10,084 nucleotides of DNA from Tetrahymena elliotti 4EA. Lineage: Eukaryota; Ciliophora; Oligohymenophorea; Hymenostomatida; Tetrahymenidae. This document shows, in pieces, positions 1-9,008 of the stretch; position 1 is the stretch's first letter; every line of letters starts with the position of its first letter. Position numbers and translations under genes: made by a program. The notes below the pieces were generated by a model. The model had not been told where the DNA came from and did not search any database. It was given only the letters and a program-made list of their open reading frames with translations. The stretch is from NCBI GenBank assembly GCA_000231825.2, contig JH720326.1:448950-459033 (forward strand). Reading direction: 5' to 3'.

Positions 1-3000
1 TAAAATATTATTTAATTTTTTTTCATATTTGTTCACAATATCTCTATACTTATTATCTTTAGGCATTCTATTATCAAAATATTCCTTAATTGTAGCTTTT
101 CTTTATTCAATAAACATGTCAAAAAATGTTTACATTTGCTATTTATAATTATCAAAATTTGCTCTTTCTAAAACTTTAAAACAAAATTCAAAAATATTTA
201 ATAATGTTTCACAATTTTATGATTTTTTATCTAGATTTATATTATGAGAATATTGAGGAAATAAATAGACTTCAGATTAATTTAATAATAAAAAGTTAAA
301 AGCCTGTACTTGATCTGATGTATCATCTTCTTCCAAATTATTTTCAGTGAGTTAGTTTATAATATCTAAATTTGTTTATTCTTAACTATTATTAGGATCA
401 TTTTGAAAATTTTATTTTATGTTCATAACATACTTAAAAGTTTTTTGATAATTGATAAACTATTTTTCTTCTTCTGTAATTGGTTTATATTCAAAATTAA
501 TTTCTAATTTTTCCTTTTTTATAAAGGTTTATTTAGAAATATCATAAAAATATTCAATAAATTTGTGATATTCCTCTTTTATCTCTGATTATTTACTAAT
601 TAAATCAATATCCTAATCATCATTTAAATAGATTTATATCATTGAGTATTTGAGTATGTTCATTAAACCAAATGAATTTTTAGGTTTATTCTTCAATAAG
701 ATTTCTTTATAAAACAAATCATCTCTTACTTTTTATAGATTTGAATCATAATCTTTTGCAAGGAAGCTTTTTAAAAATCCATAGGATACGCCTTTGGGAA
801 ATATCTTTGATAATGTGGCTTTGGTTTCTTTTTTATTTAAATGAATTTAACTTTCTTAATGTAACTTTTTTTTATCTCCTTCATCAGAAACATTTTTTGT
901 TAGCAAAACCATAGTACCTAAGAAGAAGGAATCACTTTTCAACTTACCTATGCATATCTATAATTTTTTAAATAATGATAAAAGAGGTTAACTGATACCA
1001 TCAATATCACAAAAAATGACAGTGATATCACTAATACTTGTTATTTAGAGTAGTAGCTTAACCTCTTCATCATCAGTTCTTCTAATTGAAAACAATCCTT
1101 CACAATCTAACACTAAAATGAGTTTATTATCTATTTTGGAGAGCCCCATCCAAATACCATCAGTACATCTAGAAGCAGATACACCAAATCTTGTTCCAAA
1201 CAATCTATTTAATTGAGAACTTTTGCCTACAGATTATCTTCCACACATAGCAACGACATATATTTCCTTATTTTATAATTAAACCATATTTTCTATCCAA
1301 CCAAAAGAAATTTATTTTTTGATCTACTCAATTTAATCTTCCATTTCTGGAACATTCATTAAATCTTATTTGAATAAACCGTCCTTGAGAGGTAAGTAAT
1401 TTGATTACTAAATTGTTGTTAATTAAATAGGAATTCTTGTTTATAATATAAACTACAAATCATCTTTAGATATAAAATCAACTGCTTATAGTAAAGAATC
1501 TATTTTATTAATTAATAAGTCTATGGAACTAAAGCAATATTTACTACTATATGTTATATTAAATTATATATTTTTGCAGACTATACAATCATTAAAATAT
1601 TTCTCAGTCTATTTTTCTAAGTTTGTAATATTTTCTTTCTAATCTTTTTCATAGAAAAAAAGTTAATGAATTAGTTATGGGCATCCTATTGATGTATTAT
1701 TATTTCCATAATGAACAATAGATTTAATGACTTTATCAATTACAATATTACCTATTTTTTCTTTCTCGTCACTAATATTACTCATAATTACTAAATCATC
1801 AGATTCATCAATACCTTGTATTAAATAACATTCATAGTTGTTATTTTTGTATAAAATTATTATCAAAACTGAATTATCTGATGTAACTATTTTAAAATTT
1901 GAAAAATTTTCTTTAAGCTTAATTTACTCTTTAACAATATAACTAGGGTTAGTTAAATAAATAAAATTCTTTGTTTGAAAAGCGTAAAAATCTCCTTCAC
2001 TAGAATTTTTTACTTATTCAATATCTCCAGATTCTTCAAGAGGAACACTTTCAACCTAAACTGCCCTATCAATTTTAATCTCTCTTTATAAACCAAATTT
2101 TAATTCTTTTAGTTACCCACTTAAGAAAAGTTCATAAAATTGTTTTTTACTTTTTTCATAAAGGATAATAACATTATTCTTTTCATTAAGAATAATACAT
2201 TAATCAACTCTTTCTATTTATTTTCCTTGTTAAGTCTTTTGATAATAAACATTTGTATCAATTCTTCCCTCTTCAAAACTATAGTCTAAATTAATTTTTC
2301 CTATACTATTTTTTTTGGTATCATTAGCAAATATTACCCACTATCTGGAGTATTAATTTATAAATAAACAGACATCTATGCTTCCTGCTATTTAAAAAAT
2401 ATATTTTAATTCAGAATTTACTTTTTTTTTATTTATCATATAAATAAAAGTTTTCCAATTTTTTTTATCTAGCTAATTTTTGTTGTTAAAAATTACATAA
2501 TCTACTTAATCGTCATAAGAAATATATTCTATCAATTAGTTAGCTTTGTCATTTAAAATTGCATTTTAAATTTTGTAATTTATATTTAATAAAACTTCAT
2601 CTTTTTTTGTTGGATCATAAGTAAATAACAAAGGTTGAATCGATATTCTTTGCTCTTTTAAATTTACCAACTTTAAGTAGTTTTTAGATAACTAATCTAA
2701 AAATTCATCTTTTTCTTTAATCATAATTTAGTTTATTTATTCTCTTTTTTCAACAATATTCTTTGCTATTTGATAAGTTGATATAAAAATAAAATTTAAA
2801 ATTTCATCAGATGCTTCTTTTTTAAAAGGGTAAGAACCAATATTTATATTATTTATTACTTCTTCCTAAACATGATCAAATAATCTAAAAAAACTTTAAT
2901 TATTTATTTTTTCTCCTAGCTCTGAAAAAATTATTTTTTTTCTGCTTTTATTTATTAAATCAATAATTTTCGCTAAATCATAATAAGTTTTTGAAGAAAA

Positions 3001-6000
3001 CATTTTAAATATTTTGTGAGATTTTTTTTTACTTATTTAATCTTAAACATTACTAACAACTTCACTAAATGCTAAACAATTTTTACATTCATACTTAGAT
3101 GCTCTTATATTATCAATATTTTTTGTACAATCTTCACAAACAAAATTCTTCTTTAAATGTAAATAAAACTAATTTAGGCGAGAATCATTTTCAATAAGAT
3201 CAACTTAATTTTGTTCTTAATTTACTTTTTATTCCTCTTCAATTTCCATTTCTCTCTAATTAGATCCTTCTTTTATATCTGATTGATTGATTTATTTTAA
3301 TTATTTATCATTTTTATTTGATGGCTGAAGCAAAATTTCTTCAATTAAATTTTTATTTTCAAAACTATTATATAAATTAGTAAGTTTTACTTCAAAATTT
3401 TCATAAAGTTGTTAAACAATTATTTGCAGTTCAGTATGCTTGCTGAAAATATTTAAAATTACCTTTTTTTTTCTTTTATTTTTTCTATTTTTTCATTTGA
3501 ATCCATATTTTCATCTAAAAATAGTTTTCTCATATCGTGTTAATAATTATTAATTAATTAATCATACTAACGATAAAAATAATCATCAATTATGAATGCT
3601 TCAGTTAATTAAGTCTTTATCATAGTATTATTTTAATCATTTGATAATAAAACTTGAGAATCAACTTTTATGTTTGAATTTATTTCAATTTACTTTGCAA
3701 CAATAGAAGATCTATCTTTAATTTATTTTGGAGGTACTATTGCATCAAATTATTCAAAAGGATTTCTATTTGTCCAGCTAGAAACTTGTTATTAACTTAA
3801 GCAAGTAATTAAGATAGGGCAACTGTCAAGTAAGAAACGAATAAACAATTAACCTTCTTCATTCTCAAAGATATCCCCCTCAAAAGCTTCTTTCTACTCT
3901 TGTAGAATTAAGAATATTATTGAGCCATCTGTTATAGCAACTAGTTAATCATGCTTTGGATATTTATAAGAGTCAAAATTAATTAGGTTTGCAGCTTTAG
4001 GAAAGTAATTTTAAATAATTTTCATAGAAAGCAAAAAATCTCCATAAAATGCTACACATTTTACTTAGTCATGATCAACCTAATCCATTAATTCTTGAAT
4101 CTTTTAAAAGTCACATATAACTTTAAGACCACTAAAATCTAGGCAAATTTCTTATTGCTAAAATGCTAAGGTATAAATTTTACTAACATCTTTATTTCTT
4201 CTACTTTTTGATGACTTTTCTAAAATTTCTCTAGAAATTTCTTTTGGTTCATTTATTTTTTTTTAACTTTCATTAGATGTTTTAGTTTTAAAAGAATTTA
4301 TATACTCTTGTTCTATTTAAATTATTTACTTTTTAGTTAAGTTAAATTATTCATAAATTTCATCAAGCTCATTTCTATCCTCTTCATTTGAAGTTTTTAA
4401 TAGATTTACTATTATTTAAGCAGTATGATTATTCAATTTAGCTTTTAAACTTTTATTATTTATTTAATTTTAAATAAATTTTTTAAACTCAAGCAACTCT
4501 GGTTAATAATTATCTTTATTTATTTCATCTTAATACTACTTCCATTTTAGAAGTACTTCATTTGTTTATTTGTTAGAAAATTCTAAATTATCAAAAATAT
4601 CTACAATTTCATTTTAGCATTAATTTGAAAGAGATGTAATTAATTTTTCAATAATATCATTTTGAATTAGTTTTCCAATCTTAGAATAGTAATTTTATTG
4701 AATAAATAAAACAAATTCTGTTAGCTCTTAATTTGTTTCAGTAAGTTATTCATACCAATTTTAGTATATTTTAAACGCATTAAAGCTTTTCATATTTACT
4801 ATATTTTCTATTTCTAATAATGCTAGGATAAAATTTTCTTGACCAACATATTTTGCAATTATAATTTAACACTATATTAGTTTTGTGGAATCAGAAAGAT
4901 GTATTGACAAAATATAGTTTTTGAGAATTTCTATTTATTTCTTACAAATTTCTTTTTTGCTTTCTACAAGAGAATCAAAAATACTATTAAATTATTTATC
5001 TGCTGAATTATCATTACTTTATTCACAAAATTTTCCTTCATTACTAAGGGTTGGCAACAATATTTTAAATTCATCAATAAATTTATTTATCAAACTAACC
5101 ACTTACTTTTCTTTAGGTCTACTAAGTTCAACCTTTTCTAATAAATCTAGAATCGTTTTTTCTAGGATACCTTAATTTGAATTTAACGTTTTCTCTATGT
5201 AATTAAATAGTGATTCTAAAACATCTTTATGGAGAACAGTCCAATCTATTTATGTGAGATTATTTATTTACTAAATGAAGCCTTATTTAAGTTTTTCTTT
5301 TGGATGAGAAATTGGTAGTAATTTTTTGTATTCCAACTGGAAATTTTTAATAAGTTATAAAACTTATTTCTCTTTTATTCTACTTAGTTCAACACTTTCT
5401 ATTATACTCAAAAGTTTTTCTTCACAAATTTCTTAATTAGTTTATAATAATAAAGTTAGCTATTTAACTGTAGAGTCATAGTTTTTTGTCCAATCAACTG
5501 ATGTTACTTCATTAATTTTTTAAATTAGCTCATTAATAAGCTTTTCTTTTTTATTTATTTATTGATTAATAGTATCTTAACTATTTAATTAACTGCTGTT
5601 AATACTTAAAAATGTGTTTATAGAAGAAATAACTAGCTTTTCTTTAGCTCTACTTAGTTCAACATTTTCAATTAATTTCAAAAGTGTTTCTTCAAGAATT
5701 TATTCGTTTTATGACAACTGCTCTTTAATATAGGAAATTAGCTTTTCAGTAGTATCTTAGTGAGTTTTTCTCCAATCTATTGATGTTATTTTATTTATTT
5801 CTTCAATTAATTTATTGAATAAATTATGTTTTGGATCTCTTTAGATTTAAAAAAGTTAATTGAAATCAGAAATATAATTATTAATGTGATTTATTACATT
5901 TTTTTCCTTTCTTCTATTAAGTTCTACATTTTCTATTATTTTAAGAATATCTTATTCTTAGATTTCTAGTTTGTTTTCAATTTTATCTTTTAAGTAGTTA

Positions 6001-7175
6001 AGAAGCTATTCAAGGATTTCTTTATGAGTAACATTCCAATCCAATCCAGATTCTTAATTTAATTTTTCTATTAGTTTATTTATAAGAATGTTTTTTTTGT
6101 TTGGATCTTGTTATTAGTTTTTAGCTTTTTCTTGTTATTCTTTTAACTAATTAATTTACCTATTTTTATCTTTTATGGTAACTCTCCTTTTCTAAATTTC
6201 CTCATTAAATCTTTAAAGCTCAGCTTGAATTTCTTTTTCTTACTTCCTGGATAGATCAAATGTTTCAAGGATCTGATCAATAATATCAACCTAATTTTTT
6301 ATGCCTTCATCAAGATTTAACTTTTTTATCAATTGTTCAATACTTTCAATGTTAATTGTAATACTCTAATCTTGGAGATACTTAGTTACAAATTCTTAAA
6401 ATTCTTGGGTTAATTGAGCTATCTATCTTTAAAGTTCTTCAATTTCAGTTTTTAGATTACCTATAGTATCTGTTTAATTATGATTACCCTCATTTTATTC
6501 AGCATTTTAAGAATCTTATTAGTTATTATTTTATATCATTAAAGATATTTTGGATTCAATTTCATTAATTTATTTTTTTTTTTCGATCAGTTTTAACCTG
6601 AATTCTTCCCAGATTTCTAAGATTTGGTTTAATTGCTTATTAGAAAGGTCTAATCCATCTAAAATATCCTAAAATTTTAGTGCCTTTTTATCAAAATTTT
6701 CAACATTTTATACCAAGTAGCTAATAAAAGAATCTAAAGAAGACTAATCACAATTTTACAGCTAGGGTTAGATGATTTTTGAAATTTATTCCATACCTTC
6801 TTTTTCAATTTGCTAATAGGAGCTTAGAATTATTTCCTTATCTTTCATTAGAGAGTTTTAAGCAGATTCTTAAATTTAGTTATTTTGAGTAGCTAAGTTA
6901 GATTATTCTGTTAACTTTTAGATTTCCTTTCTTTCCTCTTAATATCTTAAATGATATTCATTAGTGATAGAAACAATTTAGTTTAACTATTTTTCATCTT
7001 GAATTTCTTTAAAATACTATTAGATAATATCAGAAGAAATAAATTCCTAGCCCAATATTTGTTAGAGTTGATCTGAGATATTAGCAATCCTTAAATTGCA
7101 TACTTCTAAGATCTATTCTTAAAATTCAGTGAAGAGTTTTGAGAAAGACTCTTCTTTTACAGCTTAGTTATCCAT
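1..7175 (-). CDS. Giant multidomain VLIG/GBP-like large GTPase, C-terminus cut by window edge
   Basis: Read with TAA/TAG as Gln, this gives about 2385 codons and no stop before position 1. The start is the ATG at 7173-7175: it is the only in-frame ATG after the upstream TGA at 7347-7349 and sits in an A-rich context. Domain order (residue numbers assume a 20-nt intron at 3443-3462): Gln/Glu/Lys-rich coiled coil ~1-340; four tandem helical repeats 357-709; degenerate helical region ~710-960; beta-rich segment ~990-1170; CxxC pairs 1340/1343 and 1357/1360; long beta-rich segment ~1506-1885; G domain ~1946-2185 with P-loop GRQSVGKS (1972-1979), RCTDG (1996-2000), DCEG (2017-2020) and TKNVSD (2086-2091); then a helical, acidic tail. 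No signal peptide or clear membrane segment is seen, so it is probably cytosolic. The G-domain motifs resemble very large inducible GTPases of the dynamin/GBP group, expected to bind and hydrolyse GTP. The cellular role is unknown. The G domain lies near the C-terminal end of the visible part, and the whole combination is unfamiliar to me. Confidence 0.9.
601..1320 (-). other. VLIG/GBP-type GTPase domain inside the giant gene
   Basis: All core G motifs are visible. G1 is GRQSVGKS (residues 1972-1979), followed by LNRLFG. The switch-I/G2 candidate is the Thr of SRCTDGIWM (~1995-2003). G3 is DCEG after the hydrophobic strand LILVL (~2012-2020). A G4-like TKNVSD follows MVLL (~2082-2091). The order G-x-Q-S-x-G-K-S, LNxLFG, F-x-x-S-x-x-RCTDG-x-W-M, then D-x-E-G is the pattern I associate with very large interferon-inducible GTPases and related plant and protist proteins, more than with Ras or septins. 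No catalytic residue is obviously missing. The Gln of the P-loop is encoded by TAA (1234-1236). Assignment to VLIG rather than GBP or another dynamin-superfamily branch is from motif memory, not a search. The true C-terminal border of the domain is uncertain. Confidence 0.85.
1501..2640 (-). other. Long second beta-strand-rich segment, possible propeller, just before the G domain
   Basis: Between about residues 1506 and 1885 the protein is a series of short hydrophobic strands separated by polar turns: YVIF, KTFIYMI, WVIFAND, NNVIILYE, GDFYAFQTKNFIYLT, NFKIVTSDNSVLIIILYK and YECYLIQG. The regular alternation over roughly 380 residues suggests a beta-propeller or another all-beta repeat domain, without any recognisable Kelch or WD signature. 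It is followed by a helical, Cys-containing connector (DCIVCKNIQ, then ITYSSKYCFSS) and then the G domain. Hydrophobic runs are too short and too charged at their edges to be membrane helices. Fold assignment is inference; the beta richness is seen directly. Confidence 0.5.
3076..3138 (-). other. Two-CxxC putative zinc knuckle in the giant GTPase
   Basis: Residues 1340-1360 read C-E-D-C, thirteen residues, then C-K-N-C (Cys codons at 3136-3138, 3127-3129, 3085-3087 and 3076-3078). The spacing CxxC-x13-CxxC fits a small four-Cys zinc ribbon or treble-clef-like knuckle. It follows a long Gln/Glu/Lys linker and precedes a helical stretch, so it may be a compact binding module or a structural joint. 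Specific function is not inferable. Cysteines are otherwise sparse here, which makes a chance pair of CxxC motifs less likely. Confidence 0.6.
3443..3462 (-). other. Probable 20-nt intron (site of the single frame switch)
   Basis: The giant gene is open in one frame from 7175 down to this point and in another from here to position 1; the second frame has a TGA at 3493-3495, so a switch is required. On the minus strand a GTAATT donor at 3462 follows an A9 run and a TTTTCAG acceptor ends at 3443. Removing these 20 nt joins the two frames exactly and creates an AG|C serine codon (residue 1238). Tiny AT-rich introns of this size are known in Paramecium. Two alternatives also restore the frame: the same donor with the TAATAG acceptor at 3365 (98 nt, more like Tetrahymena introns, removing a helical-looking coding stretch), or one missing A in the run at 3464-3472. 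Confidence 0.55.
3590..4200 (-). other. First beta-strand-rich segment of the giant GTPase
   Basis: Around residues 990-1195 the helical, Gln/Glu-rich character gives way to short alternating hydrophobic strands with turns. Examples are KVICDF, VKCVAFYGDFLLSM, HDQLVAITDGSIIFLIL, LFIRFLLDSCPILITCL and VSSWTNRNP. The pattern is like a few blades of a WD40/beta-propeller-type fold (strand, turn, strand with G-D or D-G turns), but no canonical GH...WD repeat is present. It is followed by F-I-I-D-D-Y-F-Y-R-Q-Y and a charged helix leading to the frame switch. The assignment as a partial propeller is inference from the hydrophobic pattern only. Confidence 0.45.
5049..6107 (-). repeat. Four tandem ~83-94-residue helical repeats in the giant GTPase
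   Basis: Four consecutive units are seen: residues 357-445, 446-539, 540-622 and 623-709. Each begins with a basic P-K/K-K-E stretch, then L-I-x-x-(I/L)-N, then a D-W dipeptide (Trp at 380, 468, 562 and 645), a Q-I-L-E-like helix, and the signature V-E-L-(S/N)-R-x-K-E-K (starting at 417, 505, 595 and 682). The distance from Trp to the signature Val is 37, 37, 33 and 37 residues. A partial relative, F-D-L-S-R-K-Q-E-K (~306), lies just upstream. L-D-L-S-N-K-Q (~175) and L-E-F-S-N-K-Q (~864) look like eroded copies, so the array may once have covered ~170-960. The DNA copies are well diverged, which suggests old duplication with selection on the protein. I do not recognise the repeat; it reads as an alpha-helical scaffold or protein-binding region. 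Confidence 0.85.
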
Positions 7176-8080
7176 TTTCCTAATTTTTTTTGACAGAAAT
7201 TTTATTTTTAAAACTTATTTGATTTATATTTATGGTAAGGACTGCTTGCTTTTTATTATGATAACATTTTTATGAAGGGGTTAGGTTAATTATGAAGGAA
7301 ATATCTTTTTTAATGATCTAAATATCAAAAAGTGTATTTAATTATTTCAATTAGGAACTTGAATATCAAACAATAAATTAGTTTTTTAAGAAATTACCAT
7401 ACATATTTTTTTTGGAGATTTAACATAAAAATATTTTATTACTAAAAATTTGTTGGTTTTTTTACATGATATGAATAGATTAAAAAATTTACAGTGAAAC
7501 CAAAAACAAATTATCTAAGAATACCTCAAACCATGTAAGTGTGGTTAATAATTTAATTTTAAGGATTTGCTTCAAGCAATAAAAAAAAGTAAAGGCAATC
7601 AAAGACATAATCTAAAAAAATAATAAAGAATTGTAATAAGGAACCTAGAAAAATTGTAAATTTTATTTAGTTGGCTTCAACAAGAATTATTGAATAAAAT
7701 GTGGAAAGTAGAAATATATTTAATAAAGACAAAATTATTAATTTAAGGTATCAAATAATTATTTTCAAGATATTTTTAATAATTAGACATAAACTAATAA
7801 TTATAATAATACTCTAAACACTTAATTTAAAGGGAGGTTTAAGAAATTTAAATAATATTTGAATTCAGTTATTAAAAATAAAAATTGGCATATATAAGCA
7901 AATCATTATAGATTACAATTAGAAGAAATAAGGTAGATTGATCGGAAAGACTAAATTTAAAACATGATTAATATTAAAATAGTTTTATTTCTATTATTTT
8001 AAAATAATTAATTTTATTTTAAAGATTAAAACTAATAAAATAATTTTTCTTTCTATAATTTACTCTAAAATACATAAAGA
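7176..8080. other. AT-rich spacer, left half; 5' flank of the giant gene, no convincing gene
   Basis: This is the upstream flank of the giant gene, so its promoter is expected here, but I see no motif I can name. About 100 nt upstream of the start is a relatively G-rich patch in which tatgaagg occurs twice (7271-7278 and 7291-7298) around ggggttaggtta. With the ciliate code a plus-strand frame is open at 7498-7941 (about 147 codons). It has no early ATG, is very rich in TAA/TAG codons, and is not longer than expected by chance when only TGA ends a frame. I therefore do not call it a gene. The far right end (about 7960-8080) may be a very degenerate extension of the repeat unit next to it. Confidence 0.6.
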
Positions 8081-8265
8081 TAAAGCTTATTTTTTAAATC
8101 TAAAAATATTCTATTCTTTATCTCATAGAAAGATTAATAAATTAATATAAGTAAATTTGAAGATATATGATGTAAAAATTTTGGGGAAAATCAAAATTCA
8201 ATTTAGACAGGAGCAACTATTGATTGGTTTTAATTTAGAATATTATTTATAGAAAGAATTAAGTT
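8081..8265. repeat. Intergenic repeat, body copy A
   Basis: This is the first of three diverged direct copies. All begin with taaagctta followed by a T/A run, continue through ctattctttat and a tcata box, share gaaaatcaaaatt-aaattta and caactnnngattggttt (here 8214-8230), and end near gaaagaattaagtt. Copies A and B are clearly alike over most of their length. Copy A runs straight into the leader of the next unit at 8264. No table-6 reading frame is conserved among the copies, so it looks noncoding. Confidence 0.8.
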
Positions 8266-8389
8266 TCTATTTCGTCATACAGTCTGAAGATTATCAAATA
8301 ATTACGTTTAGAAGAAAAACAAAAATTAAAATATTTTTATTTTTAAAATAGCTTTATTTTAGAACAATTTTCATCATAATAAATCAATT
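8264..8389. repeat. Intergenic repeat, leader copy 1
   Basis: It starts with tttctatttcgtcatac (8264-8280), continues with tgaagattat-aaat and aaaatatttttattttt, and ends with attttcatcataataaa-caat just before taaagctt of body copy B. The same order recurs at 8710-8824, so leader plus body form one repeating unit. Confidence 0.75.
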
Positions 8390-8590
8390 TAAAGCTTAAT
8401 TTTTAAAAATCTAGATATATTCTATTCTTTATTTCATAGTAAGATTAATACATTAATCTGAGTAAATGCGAAGATATATGAAATAAAAATGAGTTTTCTA
8501 ATTATTCGAGGAAAATCAAAATTCAATTTAGAAAAGATCAACTATTGATTGGTTTAAGATTAGCCTATTATTTTTAGAAAGAATTAAGTT
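8390..8590. repeat. Intergenic repeat, body copy B
   Basis: This is the second body copy, closest to copy A: shared taaagctta start, tattctattcttta, agattaata-attaat, gaagatatatga, gaaaatcaaaattcaattta, caactattgattggttt (8539-8555) and gaaagaattaagtt end. It carries a short extra stretch (about 8490-8510) that copy C also has (gagttttc-aattat/aaattc), so B and C share a history that A lacks or has lost. Confidence 0.8.
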
Positions 8591-8709
8591 GGATTCTCTT
8601 GTATGAAAATAAAAGAATTTTAATTGAAGTGTATGGTCCTTGATAATTTTTACAAAATTAATTTCTAAAAGCTTCTAAACAGTGATGACGTGTTTTGGGA
8701 TGATATTAA
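8591..8709. other. ~120-bp block between repeat body B and the second leader
   Basis: In the first unit the body end (gaattaagtt) passes directly into the leader (tttctatttcgtc). In the second unit about 120 bp lies between the equivalent points. The block contains gtgtatggtccttg and gtgatgacgtgttttggga, which are more GC-rich than the surroundings. It is bounded by att-TA-ag on one side and att-TA-at on the other, so a TA-flanked insertion is possible but could be chance in such AT-rich DNA. No ORF or clear terminal inverted repeat is visible. Confidence 0.5.
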
Positions 8710-8824
8710 TTTCTATCTCGTCATACATTTTGAAGATTATTAAATTATCACATTAGAGGAAAACCAAAATTTAAAATATTTTTATTTTTTTTGTTATAAT
8801 AATTTTCATCATAATAAACCAATC
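8710..8824. repeat. Intergenic repeat, leader copy 2
   Basis: It matches leader copy 1: tttctatctcgtcatac (8710-8726), tgaagattat, aaatatttttatttttt, and attttcatcataataaaccaat immediately before taaagctt of body copy C. The distance between the two leaders is about 446 bp. Confidence 0.75.
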
Positions 8825-9008
8825 TAAAGCTTAATTTTAAAATCGAGAAATATTATATTCGTTATCTCATAATACACTAAAGGAAAAGATTGAGTTTTCA
8901 AATTCAAAGTATTCATTGAAAATCAAAATTAAATTTAGAAATGATCAACTCTAGATTGGTTTAATATTTGCCTATTATTACAACAAAATAAGAAAGGAAA
9001 ATTAAGTT
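8825..9008. repeat. Intergenic repeat, body copy C
   Basis: This is the most diverged body copy. It keeps taaagcttaatttt, the ttatctcataa box, tgagtttt (shared with B), gaaaatcaaaattaaattta, gatcaactctagattggttt (8942-8961), cctattatt (shared with B) and the aattaagtt end. It lacks the gaagatatatga segment present in A and B. Confidence 0.7.

Noticed and set aside
1675..1866. Short minus-strand standard-code ORF as an independent gene
   Set aside because: It is in the same frame as the giant GTPase gene and is only a stretch of it between TAA/TAG codons that encode Gln.
4921..5175. Plus-strand 84-codon ORF
   Set aside because: It is antisense to the helical-repeat part of the giant gene, whose minus-strand frame has conserved repeats; there is no independent support.
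3493..7175. Two separate genes split at the frame switch
   Set aside because: There is no terminator TGA in the first frame at the switch and no good start in the second; sequence character is continuous across it, so one interrupted gene is simpler.
7277..7288. Telomere-like sequence ggggttaggtta
   Set aside because: There is one GGGGTT hexamer only and no tandem array; unique sequence continues on both sides.
8081..9008. CRISPR array or tRNA genes in the spacer
   Set aside because: Repeats are long, diverged and few, with no spacer pattern. I see no cloverleaf-like or B-box-like sequence, and the organism appears eukaryotic.
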